From: an uncultured Hyphomonas sp.
GTDB taxonomy: Bacteria; Pseudomonadota; Alphaproteobacteria; Caulobacterales; Hyphomonadaceae
Assembly: GCF_963675305.1 (NCBI RefSeq)
Contig: NZ_OY776147.1
Span: 1,116,001-1,180,000 of the forward strand
Length of the DNA: 64,000 bases
Reading direction: 5' to 3'
The position numbers and the translations under genes were made by a program. This document shows positions 1 to 8,985 of the stretch, piece after piece (position 1 is the first letter of the stretch; every line of letters starts with the position of its first letter). Under the pieces are notes generated by a model. It ran no database searches and was not told the origin of the DNA. It was given only the letters and a program-made list of their open reading frames with translations.

Positions 1-379
1 GTCGATCCGCGTGCGCGCCATCCTGCCCAATCCGGACCGGCTGCTGAAGCCGGGCATGTTCATGAAAGTGACGCTGCTGGCCGATCCGCGCCGGGCCCTG
101 TCCGTGCCGGAAGAAGCGATTGAGCCGATCGGGCCGAACAGTTTCGTTTACATCGCTGCAGACAAGAACGGCCAGCTTGTGGCCGAGCGACGCGAGATCC
201 AGGTCGGCTTGCGCCAGGATGGCCAGGTCGAAGTGATCTCAGGCCTGGAGCCGGGTGAGCAGATCATCACCGACGGGCTGATCCGGGTGCGCGATGGCGC
301 GCCAATCGTGGTGCGTGACCGGACTGTGCTGCAGACAGGCGGCGGTATTGCCTCTGCCGGCGCAGCGAACGGCGGTTAA
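1..379 (+). CDS. RND efflux periplasmic adaptor subunit, C-terminal part
   Basis: This frame is open from the left window edge, so only the last ~125 residues of a membrane-fusion (HlyD/AcrA family) adaptor are present. The visible part has the beta-barrel and membrane-proximal region: the stretch LLKPGMFMKV, then SVPEEAI and GQVEVISGLEPGEQI, which are standard for this family. Such adaptors link the inner-membrane RND pump to an outer-membrane channel. The permease gene starts 5 bases after the stop, so the two form one operon. The true start is outside the window. The family is clear; the exported substrate cannot be told. Confidence 0.9.
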   Translation, partial: SIRVRAILPNPDRLLKPGMFMKVTLLADPRRALSVPEEAIEPIGPNSFVYIAADKNGQLVAERREIQVGLRQDGQVEVISGLEPGEQIITDGLIRVRDGAPIVVRDRTVLQTGGGIASAGAANGG

Positions 380-384
380 TCGCC

Positions 385-3300
385 ATGCTGCTGTCTGACG
401 TTTCCATCAAGCGGCCGGTTTTTGCATCGGTCCTTTCGCTGGTCCTTGTGATCTTTGGCATCGTGTCGTTCATGCGCCTGCCGCTGCGCGAATATCCGGA
501 CATCGATGCGCCGGTGGTCAACATCCAGACCAATTATCCGGGCGCCTCGGCCGACGTGGTCGAGACGCGGATCACGCGGATCATCGAGGACCAGATCGCC
601 GGCGTCTCCGGCATCCGCTTCATCGATTCCAACTCCACCGATGGCCGGTCCAGCATCAGTGTCGAGTTTTCCGTGAATGTGGACATCGATGCCGCGGCGA
701 ACGACATCCGCGACCGCGTGTCGACGGTGCTGAACAATCTGCCAACCGAGGCAGACCCGCCGGAAATCCAGAAAGCGGACAATAACGAAGACGTCATCAT
801 GTGGCTGAACCTGGCCAGCGACAACATGACGACGCCGGAATTGTCGGACTATGCCGACCGATATCTGGTCGACCGCTTCTCCGCGCTGGATGGTGTGGCA
901 CGCGTGCGCGTCGGCGGCGACCGGTCCTATGCCCTGCGGGTCTGGATCGACCGGCGGTCCCTGGCCGCGCGCAACCTGACGGTTGCCGATATCGAGAACG
1001 CCCTTCGGCGGGAAAATGTCGAAGCCCCGGCCGGCAGCGTCGAGTCCGGCGCCCGGAACTATACGGTCCGGATCGACCGGGCTTTCCGGACACCGGACGA
1101 GTTTGCCAACCTCGTCATCGGGCGGGGGACAGACGGCTATCTGATCCGGCTGGGCGATGTGGCCCGGGTGGAGCGCGGCACGCAGGAAGACCGGAACCTG
1201 TTCCGCGGGAATGGTGTCCCGCAGGTCGGCCTCGGCGTAGTCAAACAGTCGACCGCGAACACCGTGTCCGTTGCGGAAGAGGCACGGGCGCTGGCGGAAC
1301 AGCTGAACACCACGCTGCCGGACGGCATGACGATTGTCGTCAACTATGACAGCTCCGTCTTCATCAGTGCCTCGATCCGCGAAGTCTGGGTGACGCTCGG
1401 CATCGCCGTCGCGCTCGTGACGCTGGTCATTTTCCTGTTCCTTGGCAGTTTGCGCTCGACGATCATTCCGGCGATCACGGTGCCGGTCTCGATCACGGCG
1501 ACTTTCATTGTCCTGTTTGCGCTTGGCTTCTCGGTGAATTTGCTGACTCTGCTGGCGCTGGTCCTGGCCATCGGCCTCGTTGTGGACGATGCGATCGTGG
1601 TGCTGGAGAACATCCACCGCCGCATGGAAGAGTATGGCGAGACACCGCTGGTCGCGGCCTTCCGCGGGACGCGTCAGGTCGGCTTTGCCGTTGTTGCGAC
1701 GACACTGGTGCTGATCGCCGTGTTCGTGCCGATCACCTTCCTTGAGGGCGACCTTGGCCGCCTGTTTACGGAGTTTGCACTGGCGATTGCGGCGGCTGTG
1801 GCCTTCTCGGCCATTCTGGCGCTGACGCTGACGCCGATGCTCGCGTCGAAGCTGCTGACCCCAACACCGCAGAAGGGTGTGTTCTCCATCCTGCCGAAAA
1901 TCATCGATGGCGGGTTCAAGAAACTTCGCGGCGGCTATGGCGTGTTGCTGAACCAGCTGATCAAGCGCCCGATTGCGGTCGGGCTCGTCCTGGTGGCCCT
2001 GTTCGCCAGTGCCTACAGCCTGCTGCGCACGGTGCCGCAGGAATATGTGCCGCGCGAGGACCGGGGCAGTTTCTTCGTCATGGTCCGCGGCCCGGAAGGG
2101 GCTTCGTTCGATTATATGAAGCAATATGTCGACGAGATCGAACGCCGGTTGCTGCCGTATACGGAAGGTGATGATGCCGAACTGAGGCGCGTTCTGGTGC
2201 GGGCGCCCGGATTTGGGAGCAATGCGTTCAACCAGGCCTTCGTGGTTGTCTCCCTCGCCGAATGGGGCGAACGCCGCCCCGCAGACGAAATCATTGGCGA
2301 GATCAACCGGAAGCTCAGCGACCTGCCGGGGATCCGTGCCTTTGCCATCATGCGCCAGGGCCTCGGCGGCGGAAGCGGGAAACCCGTCCAGTTCGTGCTC
2401 GGCGGGCCAGACTATCAGCAGCTGACCGAATGGCGGGACATATTCCTTGACGCGCTGAGAGAGAACAATCCCGGCCTTGTCGACATTGACTGGAACTACA
2501 AGGAAACCCAGCCGCAATACCGTGTGCAGATCGATTACAACCGCGCGGCAGACCTTGGCGTCACGGTCGCCGATATCGGCAACACGCTGCAGACCATGCT
2601 GGGCTCACGCCGGGTGACCACCTATGTCGACAATGGCGAAGAGTATGACGTCATCCTGGAAGGGCTTCGGTCTGAACAGAACTCGCCCAATGATGTGCAG
2701 AACATCTATGTGCGCTCCTCGACGTCCGGCAGCCTGATTCCGCTGTCCAGCCTGGTGCAGATCGTTGGGATTGCCGACAGCCCGCAGTTGAACCGCTACA
2801 ACCGCGTCCGCTCGATCACGATCGAGGCAGGCCTGGCAGATGGGGCCTCGCTCGGCAATGTGCTGCTGGAGATGGAGCGCATCGCCCGCGATGTGCTGCC
2901 AGCCGAGGCGCAGATCGACTTCAAGGGGCAGTCGCTGGACTTCAAGAGCTCCGGCAGCTCCATCCTGTTCGTCTTCGCCATCGGCATGATCATCGTGTTC
3001 CTGGTTCTGGCGGCGCAGTTCGAGAGCTACCGTCACCCGATCATCATCATGCTGACTGTTCCGGCGACGCTGGCAGGCGGCCTGCTGGGCATCGACCTGA
3101 CCGGCAACTCGCTGAATATCTACACACAGATCGGCTTGATCATGCTGATCGGCCTGTCGGCGAAGAATGGCATCCTGATTGTCGAATTCGCCAACCAGCT
3201 GCGGGATGAGGGCATGGAGTTCCTTGATGCGATCAAGGAAGCGTCCCTGACGCGCCTCCGGCCCATCGTGATGACCAGCCTGACCACGGCGGCAGGTGCT

Positions 3301-3543
3301 GTGCCGCTCATCCTGACGAGCGGAGCAGGGGCGGAGACGCGCCAGGCCATTGGTGTGGTGATCCTGTCCGGCGTGCTCGCAGGCATGCTGGTGACCGTGC
3401 TGATCGTGCCGACGGCCTATGCGCTGATCGCGCGCGGCTCCGGCTCTCCGAGCGATGTGGCGAAGCGGCTGAAGGCGGAACAGGAAGAGCTGGACGGCGT
3501 ATTGCTTCTGGACCAGCCGGCTTCGACGACACCTGCCGAATAG
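385..3543 (+). CDS. RND efflux permease, AcrB/MexF-like (HAE-1)
   Basis: A full-length 1052-residue proton-driven inner-membrane exporter of the AcrB family. It opens with the typical first helix (VSIKRPVFASVL), followed by a large periplasmic loop and a second half starting near residue 520 with another helix. The proton-relay aspartates are the pair D401-D402 in GLVVDDAIVVLENIHR, and the matching lysine is K927 in GLSAKNGILIVEF. It lies 5 bases after its adaptor. No outer-membrane channel gene follows, so the pair probably uses a shared TolC-like partner. Drug or solvent export is inferred from the family; the substrate is unknown. Confidence 0.95.
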   Translation: MLLSDVSIKRPVFASVLSLVLVIFGIVSFMRLPLREYPDIDAPVVNIQTNYPGASADVVETRITRIIEDQIAGVSGIRFIDSNSTDGRSSISVEFSVNVDIDAAANDIRDRVSTVLNNLPTEADPPEIQKADNNEDVIMWLNLASDNMTTPELSDYADRYLVDRFSALDGVARVRVGGDRSYALRVWIDRRSLAARNLTVADIENALRRENVEAPAGSVESGARNYTVRIDRAFRTPDEFANLVIGRGTDGYLIRLGDVARVERGTQEDRNLFRGNGVPQVGLGVVKQSTANTVSVAEEARALAEQLNTTLPDGMTIVVNYDSSVFISASIREVWVTLGIAVALVTLVIFLFLGSLRSTIIPAITVPVSITATFIVLFALGFSVNLLTLLALVLAIGLVVDDAIVVLENIHRRMEEYGETPLVAAFRGTRQVGFAVVATTLVLIAVFVPITFLEGDLGRLFTEFALAIAAAVAFSAILALTLTPMLASKLLTPTPQKGVFSILPKIIDGGFKKLRGGYGVLLNQLIKRPIAVGLVLVALFASAYSLLRTVPQEYVPREDRGSFFVMVRGPEGASFDYMKQYVDEIERRLLPYTEGDDAELRRVLVRAPGFGSNAFNQAFVVVSLAEWGERRPADEIIGEINRKLSDLPGIRAFAIMRQGLGGGSGKPVQFVLGGPDYQQLTEWRDIFLDALRENNPGLVDIDWNYKETQPQYRVQIDYNRAADLGVTVADIGNTLQTMLGSRRVTTYVDNGEEYDVILEGLRSEQNSPNDVQNIYVRSSTSGSLIPLSSLVQIVGIADSPQLNRYNRVRSITIEAGLADGASLGNVLLEMERIARDVLPAEAQIDFKGQSLDFKSSGSSILFVFAIGMIIVFLVLAAQFESYRHPIIIMLTVPATLAGGLLGIDLTGNSLNIYTQIGLIMLIGLSAKNGILIVEFANQLRDEGMEFLDAIKEASLTRLRPIVMTSLTTAAGAVPLILTSGAGAETRQAIGVVILSGVLAGMLVTVLIVPTAYALIARGSGSPSDVAKRLKAEQEELDGVLLLDQPASTTPAE

Positions 3544-3579
3544 AGGAAACCTGCTGCAGCCTTGAAGGCGGCAGGTGTC

Positions 3580-3602
3580 ACGCCTTGGCGGGGGCGTTCT
3601 TT
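3580..3602 (+). terminator. Possible terminator after the RND operon
   Basis: A short ACGCC/GGCGT stem (3580-3584 with 3593-3597) is followed by a T-rich run. It lies 40 bases after the permease stop and before the opposing tRNA-Arg. The stem is short, so this is tentative. Confidence 0.35.
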
Positions 3603-3624
3603 GTCATGGCGAAAGTCAGGCATC

Positions 3625-3701
3625 TGGCGACCCCGGCAGGATTCGAACCTGCGACCGTCCGCTTAGAAGGCGGATGCTCTATCCAGCTGAGCTACGGGGC
3701 C
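3625..3701 (-). tRNA. tRNA-Arg (anticodon TCT)
   Basis: The minus strand gives a complete cloverleaf: acceptor GGCCCCG paired with CGGGGTC, discriminator G and an encoded CCA (3625-3627). The T loop is GTTCGAATC and the anticodon loop CTTCTAA reads TCT. Length is 77 bases with the CCA. Confidence 0.97.
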
Positions 3702-3723
3702 GAATCCGGACCCGGATGCGCGA

Positions 3724-4032
3724 CTAGTGCGTCCAGGGCTGTTTCCGGTTGGCGTCGAAATTAGCACTATACGACTTTACAAGGCGTTTGCGCTCATGGG
3801 TCGGCTCGACGCGAAAAGTGATGCCCTCGCGCCTGGCGAACTCGACGGCCTGCTCCTGGGTATCGAATTCGATGCGGACCTGGCCGGACGTGTCGTCGAT
3901 GCTGGTCCAGCCCATCAGGGGGTCTGCGGTGCGGTGGACATTTTCCTTAACGAATTCAAGCACCCAGGCTTTGGTCTTGCCGCGGCCCGAGGTCATCGCG
4001 CTCTTGGAGGGCTTGTAAATTCTCGCCTGCAT
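3724..4032 (-). CDS. NDUFS4-like complex I accessory subunit
   Basis: A 102-residue protein of the ETC complex I subunit family, the bacterial relative of mitochondrial NDUFS4 (18 kDa subunit). Recognisable pieces are the start MQARIYKPSKSAMTSGRGKT, the middle DPLMGWTSIDDT and the part matching EFDTQEQAVEFARREG. In alphaproteobacteria this protein is an accessory subunit on the peripheral arm of NADH:ubiquinone oxidoreductase. It is encoded alone between two tRNA genes on its strand, away from any nuo operon, as is usual. Length fits the family. Confidence 0.9.
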   Translation of the reverse strand: MQARIYKPSKSAMTSGRGKTKAWVLEFVKENVHRTADPLMGWTSIDDTSGQVRIEFDTQEQAVEFARREGITFRVEPTHERKRLVKSYSANFDANRKQPWTH

Positions 4033-4062
4033 CTGCCTGTCCCTGTAGGCCGCCTGAAAAAA

Positions 4063-4139
<77 letters not shown>

Positions 4140-4200
4140 GACTCCCGGTGTAATGATCGCGCCCGCTGGTGCAAGCCCTTTTCGCGGTTGCGAACAGTGA

Positions 4201-5073
4201 TCAGCGCTTTTTCCGGGCCGGACGCATCAGGCCTTCCTGGGCGACGCTGGCCACGAGGCGGCCGTCCCGGGAGTAGATCGAGCCCCGGTTGAAGCTCCGC
4301 GCCCCGCCGGCATAGGGGCTGTCCATGGAATAGAGGTGCCAGTCGTCGAACTTGATCGGTGCGTGGAACCACATGGCATGGTCGAGGCTGGCGGACATCA
4401 GCTCACCGGTCATCCAGGAAATACCATGCGGGCGATTCCCGGTGCCGAGCAGGGCCATGTCGCTGGCATAGGCCATCAGGCAGTGGTGCAGCCACGGCGC
4501 CTCGTCGATCTCGCGGGCGACACGGAACCAGAGATTCTGCTGGTCGCTGGCCTTTTCCGGTTTCAGCGGATCCAGCGGGTCGATTTCCCGCATCTCGATC
4601 GGGCGCGGGCGCAGAAAATGGCCGCGATGGCGCTCTGGCACCCTCTCAGCAAACTTGCGGCGCCACTCGACGCGGTCGCCCAGGGATTCGGGGCCTTCCA
4701 CTTCGGGCATCGGGTGCTGATGGTGCCAGCCCTCCTCGACGACCTGGAAACTGGCCGCGAGGTTGAAGATCTGCTTGCCATGCTGGATTGCGACAACGCG
4801 GCGGGTGGTGAAGCTGCCGCCGTCGCGGGAATGGTCGACCTGGTAGATGATCGGCACATTCGGATCGCCGGGGCGGATGAAATAGCAGTGCAGCGAGTGG
4901 CAGGGCCGGTCTTCCGGCACGGTGCGATAGGCCGCAACAAGGCTCTGCGCGATGACCTGGCCGCCAAAAACGCGCTGGCTTTCCTCTTCATCCGGGCTCT
5001 GGCCGCGGAAAAGGTCCGTTTCGAGCCGTTCGATGTCGAGCAGCGCCAGCAGATCGCTTACCGGATCAGTCAT
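4201..5073 (-). CDS. tesB: Acyl-CoA thioesterase II
   Basis: A 290-residue TesB-type thioesterase with the double hot-dog fold that hydrolyses medium- and long-chain acyl-CoA to free acid and CoA. Family signatures are visible in order: LFRGQSPDEEESQRVFGGQVIAQSL near the N-terminus, HSLHCYFIRPGD, GGSFTTRRV, and near the C-terminus LDHAMWFHAPIKFDDWHLY and SFNRGSIYSRDGRLVASVAQEGL. The frame is open further upstream to 5277, but the ATG at 5073 (MTDPVSDLL) gives the normal family length. It is divergent from the acyl-CoA synthetase at 5247, so activation and release of fatty acyl groups sit side by side. Confidence 0.93.
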   Translation of the reverse strand: MTDPVSDLLALLDIERLETDLFRGQSPDEEESQRVFGGQVIAQSLVAAYRTVPEDRPCHSLHCYFIRPGDPNVPIIYQVDHSRDGGSFTTRRVVAIQHGKQIFNLAASFQVVEEGWHHQHPMPEVEGPESLGDRVEWRRKFAERVPERHRGHFLRPRPIEMREIDPLDPLKPEKASDQQNLWFRVAREIDEAPWLHHCLMAYASDMALLGTGNRPHGISWMTGELMSASLDHAMWFHAPIKFDDWHLYSMDSPYAGGARSFNRGSIYSRDGRLVASVAQEGLMRPARKKR

Positions 5074-5246
5074 TCTTGTTTGCCTCCCATTGTGCAGTGC
5101 AGCAGATACAGGACCCGGCTGCAGATGCAATCCCTGCCTGTTTATGGGGCCTGTGTGCGGGCAAATCGATGAAATTTCAACGATTCCCGAACCGGCCCGT
5201 TCACCCTGTTTCGCTACAGTGACCGCAGACGACATTCTGGTGGCGT

Positions 5247-7049
5247 ATGAGGCGGTTGTCGATGAAGGCCCTGTCAAATCTGCAGCGTGATGCGAAATTC
5301 CTTACAGGGGCGCTGAGTCTCCTGAAGTGGACGAAGGGGATTTCGCCCGACAGCGATTTCCTCGTGCCGGACGATTTCGAGCGGGCCGTAGATGACCACG
5401 ATATCCGCATCGCCTTCCGTTTCGAAGGCCGTCTGACCACTTATGCCGAGTTTGACGCCCGCGCGAACCGCTATGCCCACTGGGCACTGCAGCGGGGCCT
5501 GACGAAAGGCGACGTGGTCGCGCTCCTGATGGAGAACCGGCCGGATTATGTTGCCGCCTGGGTGGGCTTTTCCAAAGTCGGCGTGGTGACGGCGCTGATC
5601 AATACGAATCTCGACAGCGAGGCGCTGGCCTACAGCCTGAACATTGTCGGCGCGCAGAAGCTGATTACGGGTACCGGGTTTGAAGATGCGGTGCACAGCG
5701 CCCAGCCATTCCTGGAGCAACCGCTCGACGTCTGGTCGTTCAACAGCACTGTCTTCCGCGACATCCGCACGGATCTGAAAGACATGCCCACGCACCGGCC
5801 AACGCGCCTGCGCCGGGCGGGCCTGAAGGGCAAGGACACCTGCCTCTTCGTCTACACATCCGGCACGACCGGCATGCCAAAGGCGGCGAAGCTGACCCAT
5901 GCGCGCGTTCGTACGCTGATGCGCAACTTTATCGGCCCGTGCGAGATCACGCCGAAGGATCGCATCCTGGAAGCGCTGCCGCTCTATCACGCGACCGGCG
6001 GCGTGTGCGCGGTCGGCGCGGCCCTGATGTGCGGTGCGAGCCTGATCCTGGAGCGCAAATTCTCCGCGAGCCGGTTCTGGGACGATGCCGCGCTGAACGG
6101 TGCGACCCTGTTCGTCTATATCGGTGAAATCTGCCGCTACCTGCTGAACCAGCCGGAGCGGACGGCCGACAAGGCCCACCGGATCCGCGGCGGGTTCGGC
6201 AATGGCCTGCGCGGCGATGTCTGGGCGCGCTTTGCGGACCGGTTCGGCGTGTCGGACTTCAAGGAATTCTACGGGTCCACGGAAGGCAATGTCAGCCTCC
6301 TGAACATCGACGGCAAGATCGGTGCCTGTGGCCGCATCCCGCCATGGATGCAGAAACCGTTCGCGCATGTGGCGTTCGTGAAGCCGGACATGGAAACCGA
6401 ACAGCCGGTGCGCGGCGAAGACGGGTTCTGCGTGCGGGCAGGCGTGGACGAAGTCGGTGAAGTTCTGGGCCGGATCGGCGACGACAATCGTACCCGCTTC
6501 GAGGGCTATACCGACAAGCGCGATACCGAAGGCAAGGTGCTGCACGATGTCTTCGAAAAGGGCGACATGTGGTTCCGCACAGGCGACCTGATGCGGAAGG
6601 ACAAGGACGGATACGTCTATTTCGTCGACCGGATCGGCGACACGTTCCGCTGGAAGGGCGAGAACGTGGCCACGAACGAGGTCGGCGAAGCCTTCTCACG
6701 CATTCAGGGCGTGGAGACGGCCAATGTTTATGGAATTGCCGTGCCCGGCGCCGATGGTAAAGCGGGCATGGCGGCAATCACGGCGTCGGATGAACTCGAC
6801 ATAGCTGGTCTCCACCGGCTGTTGGCAGAACGCCTGCCGGAATATGCCATCCCGGTCTTCCTGCGCGTGCAGAAAGAACCGGAGACCACCGGCACCTTCA
6901 AGTATCGCAAGTTCGAACTGGTGAAAGACGGGTTCGACCCGCACCAAGTGCATGACCCGCTCTATGTCTACAATGCCGAAGAAGACCGTTACGAGCCGAT
7001 GACCGAAGAGGTCTACAAGAAGGTTGTGAACGGCGGCGGCCGGTTCTAG
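5247..7049 (+). CDS. Long-chain acyl-CoA synthetase, FATP-like
   Basis: A 600-residue AMP-forming ligase of the fatty-acid-transport-protein type, which activates long or very long fatty acids to acyl-CoA with ATP. The AMP/P-loop motif is YTSGTTGMPKAAKLTH (about residues 200-215), followed by EFYGSTEGN, the A8-hinge region WFRTGDLMRKDKDGYVYFVDR and the FRWKGENVATNEVGE segment typical of FATPs. The start may be the ATG at 5247 or the one at 5262 (MKALSN); neither has a strong ribosome site. Its stop overlaps the stop of the converging RimK-like gene at 7046-7049. Confidence 0.92.
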   Translation: MRRLSMKALSNLQRDAKFLTGALSLLKWTKGISPDSDFLVPDDFERAVDDHDIRIAFRFEGRLTTYAEFDARANRYAHWALQRGLTKGDVVALLMENRPDYVAAWVGFSKVGVVTALINTNLDSEALAYSLNIVGAQKLITGTGFEDAVHSAQPFLEQPLDVWSFNSTVFRDIRTDLKDMPTHRPTRLRRAGLKGKDTCLFVYTSGTTGMPKAAKLTHARVRTLMRNFIGPCEITPKDRILEALPLYHATGGVCAVGAALMCGASLILERKFSASRFWDDAALNGATLFVYIGEICRYLLNQPERTADKAHRIRGGFGNGLRGDVWARFADRFGVSDFKEFYGSTEGNVSLLNIDGKIGACGRIPPWMQKPFAHVAFVKPDMETEQPVRGEDGFCVRAGVDEVGEVLGRIGDDNRTRFEGYTDKRDTEGKVLHDVFEKGDMWFRTGDLMRKDKDGYVYFVDRIGDTFRWKGENVATNEVGEAFSRIQGVETANVYGIAVPGADGKAGMAAITASDELDIAGLHRLLAERLPEYAIPVFLRVQKEPETTGTFKYRKFELVKDGFDPHQVHDPLYVYNAEEDRYEPMTEEVYKKVVNGGGRF

Positions 7050-8518
7050 GCGATCCGGCCCATGCGCTGCTCAAGGCGCGTGGAGAACCAGGAAATCAAC
7101 CGGCGCCACAGCTCGTCCTTCAGGACAGCGCCTTCGACGTCATGGTCGATCGACGGGTTGTCGTTGATCTCGATGATCATAACGCCCCGGTCTGTCTCTT
7201 TCAGATCCACGCCGTAAAGGCCGTCGCCGATCAGGCGGGCGGAGCGCACGGCGGCGTCGACGATGTCGGGCGGCGCATCCTCGACCGCGACGGTCTTGAA
7301 GCCGCCTTCGGTCGTCTTGCCGTCGGGGCCGTGCTTCACGATCTGCCAGTGGCCGCGCGCCATCTTGTACTGGCAGGCATAGAGCGGTTCGCCGTTCAGC
7401 ACGCCGATACGCCAGTCGAACTTTGTCGGCACAAATTCCTGAGCGATGACGAGGGCAGTCGTCTCGAACATGGCCTTCACGCCGTCCTTGAGTTCTTCCA
7501 GCGTCCGCGCTTTCACCATGTTGGAGCCGAAAGAGCCGTCCGGCGTCTTCAGGACGACCGGCGAGCCGAGCTTGTTGAACACGGCTTCCAGGTCTGACTT
7601 CTCGTCCAGGATCTCCGTTTGCGGAATGGGCAGGCCGGCTTTTTCCAGAATTTCCTTCAGGTACACCTTGTTCGTGCAGCGGATCATGGAGTGCGTGTCG
7701 TCGATGACGGGCATGCCTTCCTGCTCTGCGCGTCGGGCGAACTTGTAGGTGTAATTGTTGATCTGCGTCGTCGCGCGGATGAACAGGGCGTCGAATTCGG
7801 CGAGGCTGGTCAGGTCTGACGGCTCGATGATCTCGACTTCGACGCCCATCTTCGCGGCCACATCGGCGAGGCGTTTGATCGAGGCGGGCTTCGATGGAGC
7901 GGTGTGCGTTTCGTTCGGGTCGACCAGAACGGCGAGGGCCCATTTGGCGGGGGCCCGGGTCTTCGGCTCGCTGATGCGGCCGCTCGTATAGGTCTCCATG
8001 GCGCGGAGGAAGAAGTCGCGCCGCTCGCCTTTCAGTTTCTGGGGCGGTACCATGCGTACACGGGCAATGCCATGCGGGGCGGCCGGATCGAACTCGACTT
8101 CCAGGGCCGGGACGCGAAACCAGTCAGAAACTTCGCGGGCAAGACGCTCATAGCCCGCTGTTTCCGGCTTCGAGAAAGCCACAAACAGGCTCTCGACGTC
8201 CGGTGCTCCCTTGGCGCGCGCATCCCGCAAGCGCTCGCCAAGGTCGGGCAGGGCGTGACTGTAGAGGCCCTTGGCCGACAGCTCGACCATGGTCTGGACG
8301 CTGGGGCTGACGCGGTGGCCGCGGGCCTCTGCCAGCAGGGAGGCGTAATAGCCCTCCGACTGGTAGCCGTAGGACCGGCAGAGATTCAGGATATAGGGGC
8401 GCCGTCCGGCAAACAGGGCCGGGCGGGTGATATAGTCCGCAACACGGAGCACTTTGTGCGGTGTTTCGGCTTGTGAAATGTCGTTCGCGTTTTCGACGAG
8501 AATGACCCAGTCGGTCAT
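7046..8518 (-). CDS. RimK-family ATP-grasp ligase with N-terminal RimK-like domain
   Basis: A 490-residue two-part protein. The first ~190 residues match the accessory domain found before many RimK-like enzymes (VILVENANDI and the stretch around NLCRSYGYQSEGYYASLLAEARGH). The rest is an ATP-grasp module with VLKTPDGSFGSNMVKA, FVPTKFDWRIGVLNGEPLYA and the metal-binding end DLKETDRGVMIIEINDNPSIDHD. ATP-grasp enzymes of this clade join an amine to a carboxylate, often adding amino acids to a peptide or protein; the substrate is unknown. It is the last gene of proB-GNAT-RimK, 14 bases after the GNAT stop. Confidence 0.88.
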   Translation of the reverse strand: MTDWVILVENANDISQAETPHKVLRVADYITRPALFAGRRPYILNLCRSYGYQSEGYYASLLAEARGHRVSPSVQTMVELSAKGLYSHALPDLGERLRDARAKGAPDVESLFVAFSKPETAGYERLAREVSDWFRVPALEVEFDPAAPHGIARVRMVPPQKLKGERRDFFLRAMETYTSGRISEPKTRAPAKWALAVLVDPNETHTAPSKPASIKRLADVAAKMGVEVEIIEPSDLTSLAEFDALFIRATTQINNYTYKFARRAEQEGMPVIDDTHSMIRCTNKVYLKEILEKAGLPIPQTEILDEKSDLEAVFNKLGSPVVLKTPDGSFGSNMVKARTLEELKDGVKAMFETTALVIAQEFVPTKFDWRIGVLNGEPLYACQYKMARGHWQIVKHGPDGKTTEGGFKTVAVEDAPPDIVDAAVRSARLIGDGLYGVDLKETDRGVMIIEINDNPSIDHDVEGAVLKDELWRRLISWFSTRLEQRMGRIA

Positions 8519-8532
8519 GAAAGTGCTGTGCC

Positions 8533-8985
8533 TCAGAGAAGGATGGGTTTTTCCATCCGGGCTGCTGTTTCCCCGTCCGGATAATAGGACGGTATTTTCG
8601 CCATTACGCGGAAATCGTGGCGTTCGTAAAGCCGGATTGCAGTGGCGTTGGATTCGCGTACTTCGAGGCGCACCCGGTCGCAGCCGCGCGCGCCCGCATC
8701 GGCTTCTCCGGCGGCCATTAGAGCGGCGGCAATGCCCTGCCCACGGTGGCTGGGCGCGACGGTGAGGGAGTAGAGCCGGGCCACTTTTGTCCCTGTGCGG
8801 TAGAGGTAAACGGCGGCGCCGCAGATTTCGTCATCACAAACAGCGGCATAGCCCATGGACTGCCCGCGCAGCAGGCGCCGCCAGGTCCGGATCGGGAAGC
8901 GGTCTTCTTCGGGAAAGCTTTGCTCCAGCGCCACAAGGGCGGGGATGTCGGTTTCGGTGGCGGGCCGTATCCGGGGCGTTGTCAC
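8533..8985 (-). CDS. GNAT acetyltransferase (RimI-like)
   Basis: A 150-residue Gcn5-related N-acetyltransferase. The acetyl-CoA motif A is visible as LTVAPSHRGQGIAAALM (V-x-x-x-x-R-G-x-G-x-A), followed by the ESNATAIRLYERHDFRV end typical of RimI-type proteins. It overlaps proB by 4 bases (8982-8985), so the two are translationally coupled, and is followed by the RimK-like ligase. The GNAT plus RimK-like pair is a known association in peptide or protein modification. Substrate unknown. Confidence 0.88.
   Translation of the reverse strand: MTTPRIRPATETDIPALVALEQSFPEEDRFPIRTWRRLLRGQSMGYAAVCDDEICGAAVYLYRTGTKVARLYSLTVAPSHRGQGIAAALMAAGEADAGARGCDRVRLEVRESNATAIRLYERHDFRVMAKIPSYYPDGETAARMEKPILL

Noticed and set aside
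376..2517. A 713-residue open frame on the minus strand opposite the RND permease
   Set aside because: It mirrors the permease codons, is rich in Arg/Gln/His, and has no recognisable domain; it is a shadow of a high-GC gene.
5274..6545. A 423-residue minus-strand frame opposite the acyl-CoA synthetase
   Set aside because: Codon pattern and odd composition show it is an antisense shadow.
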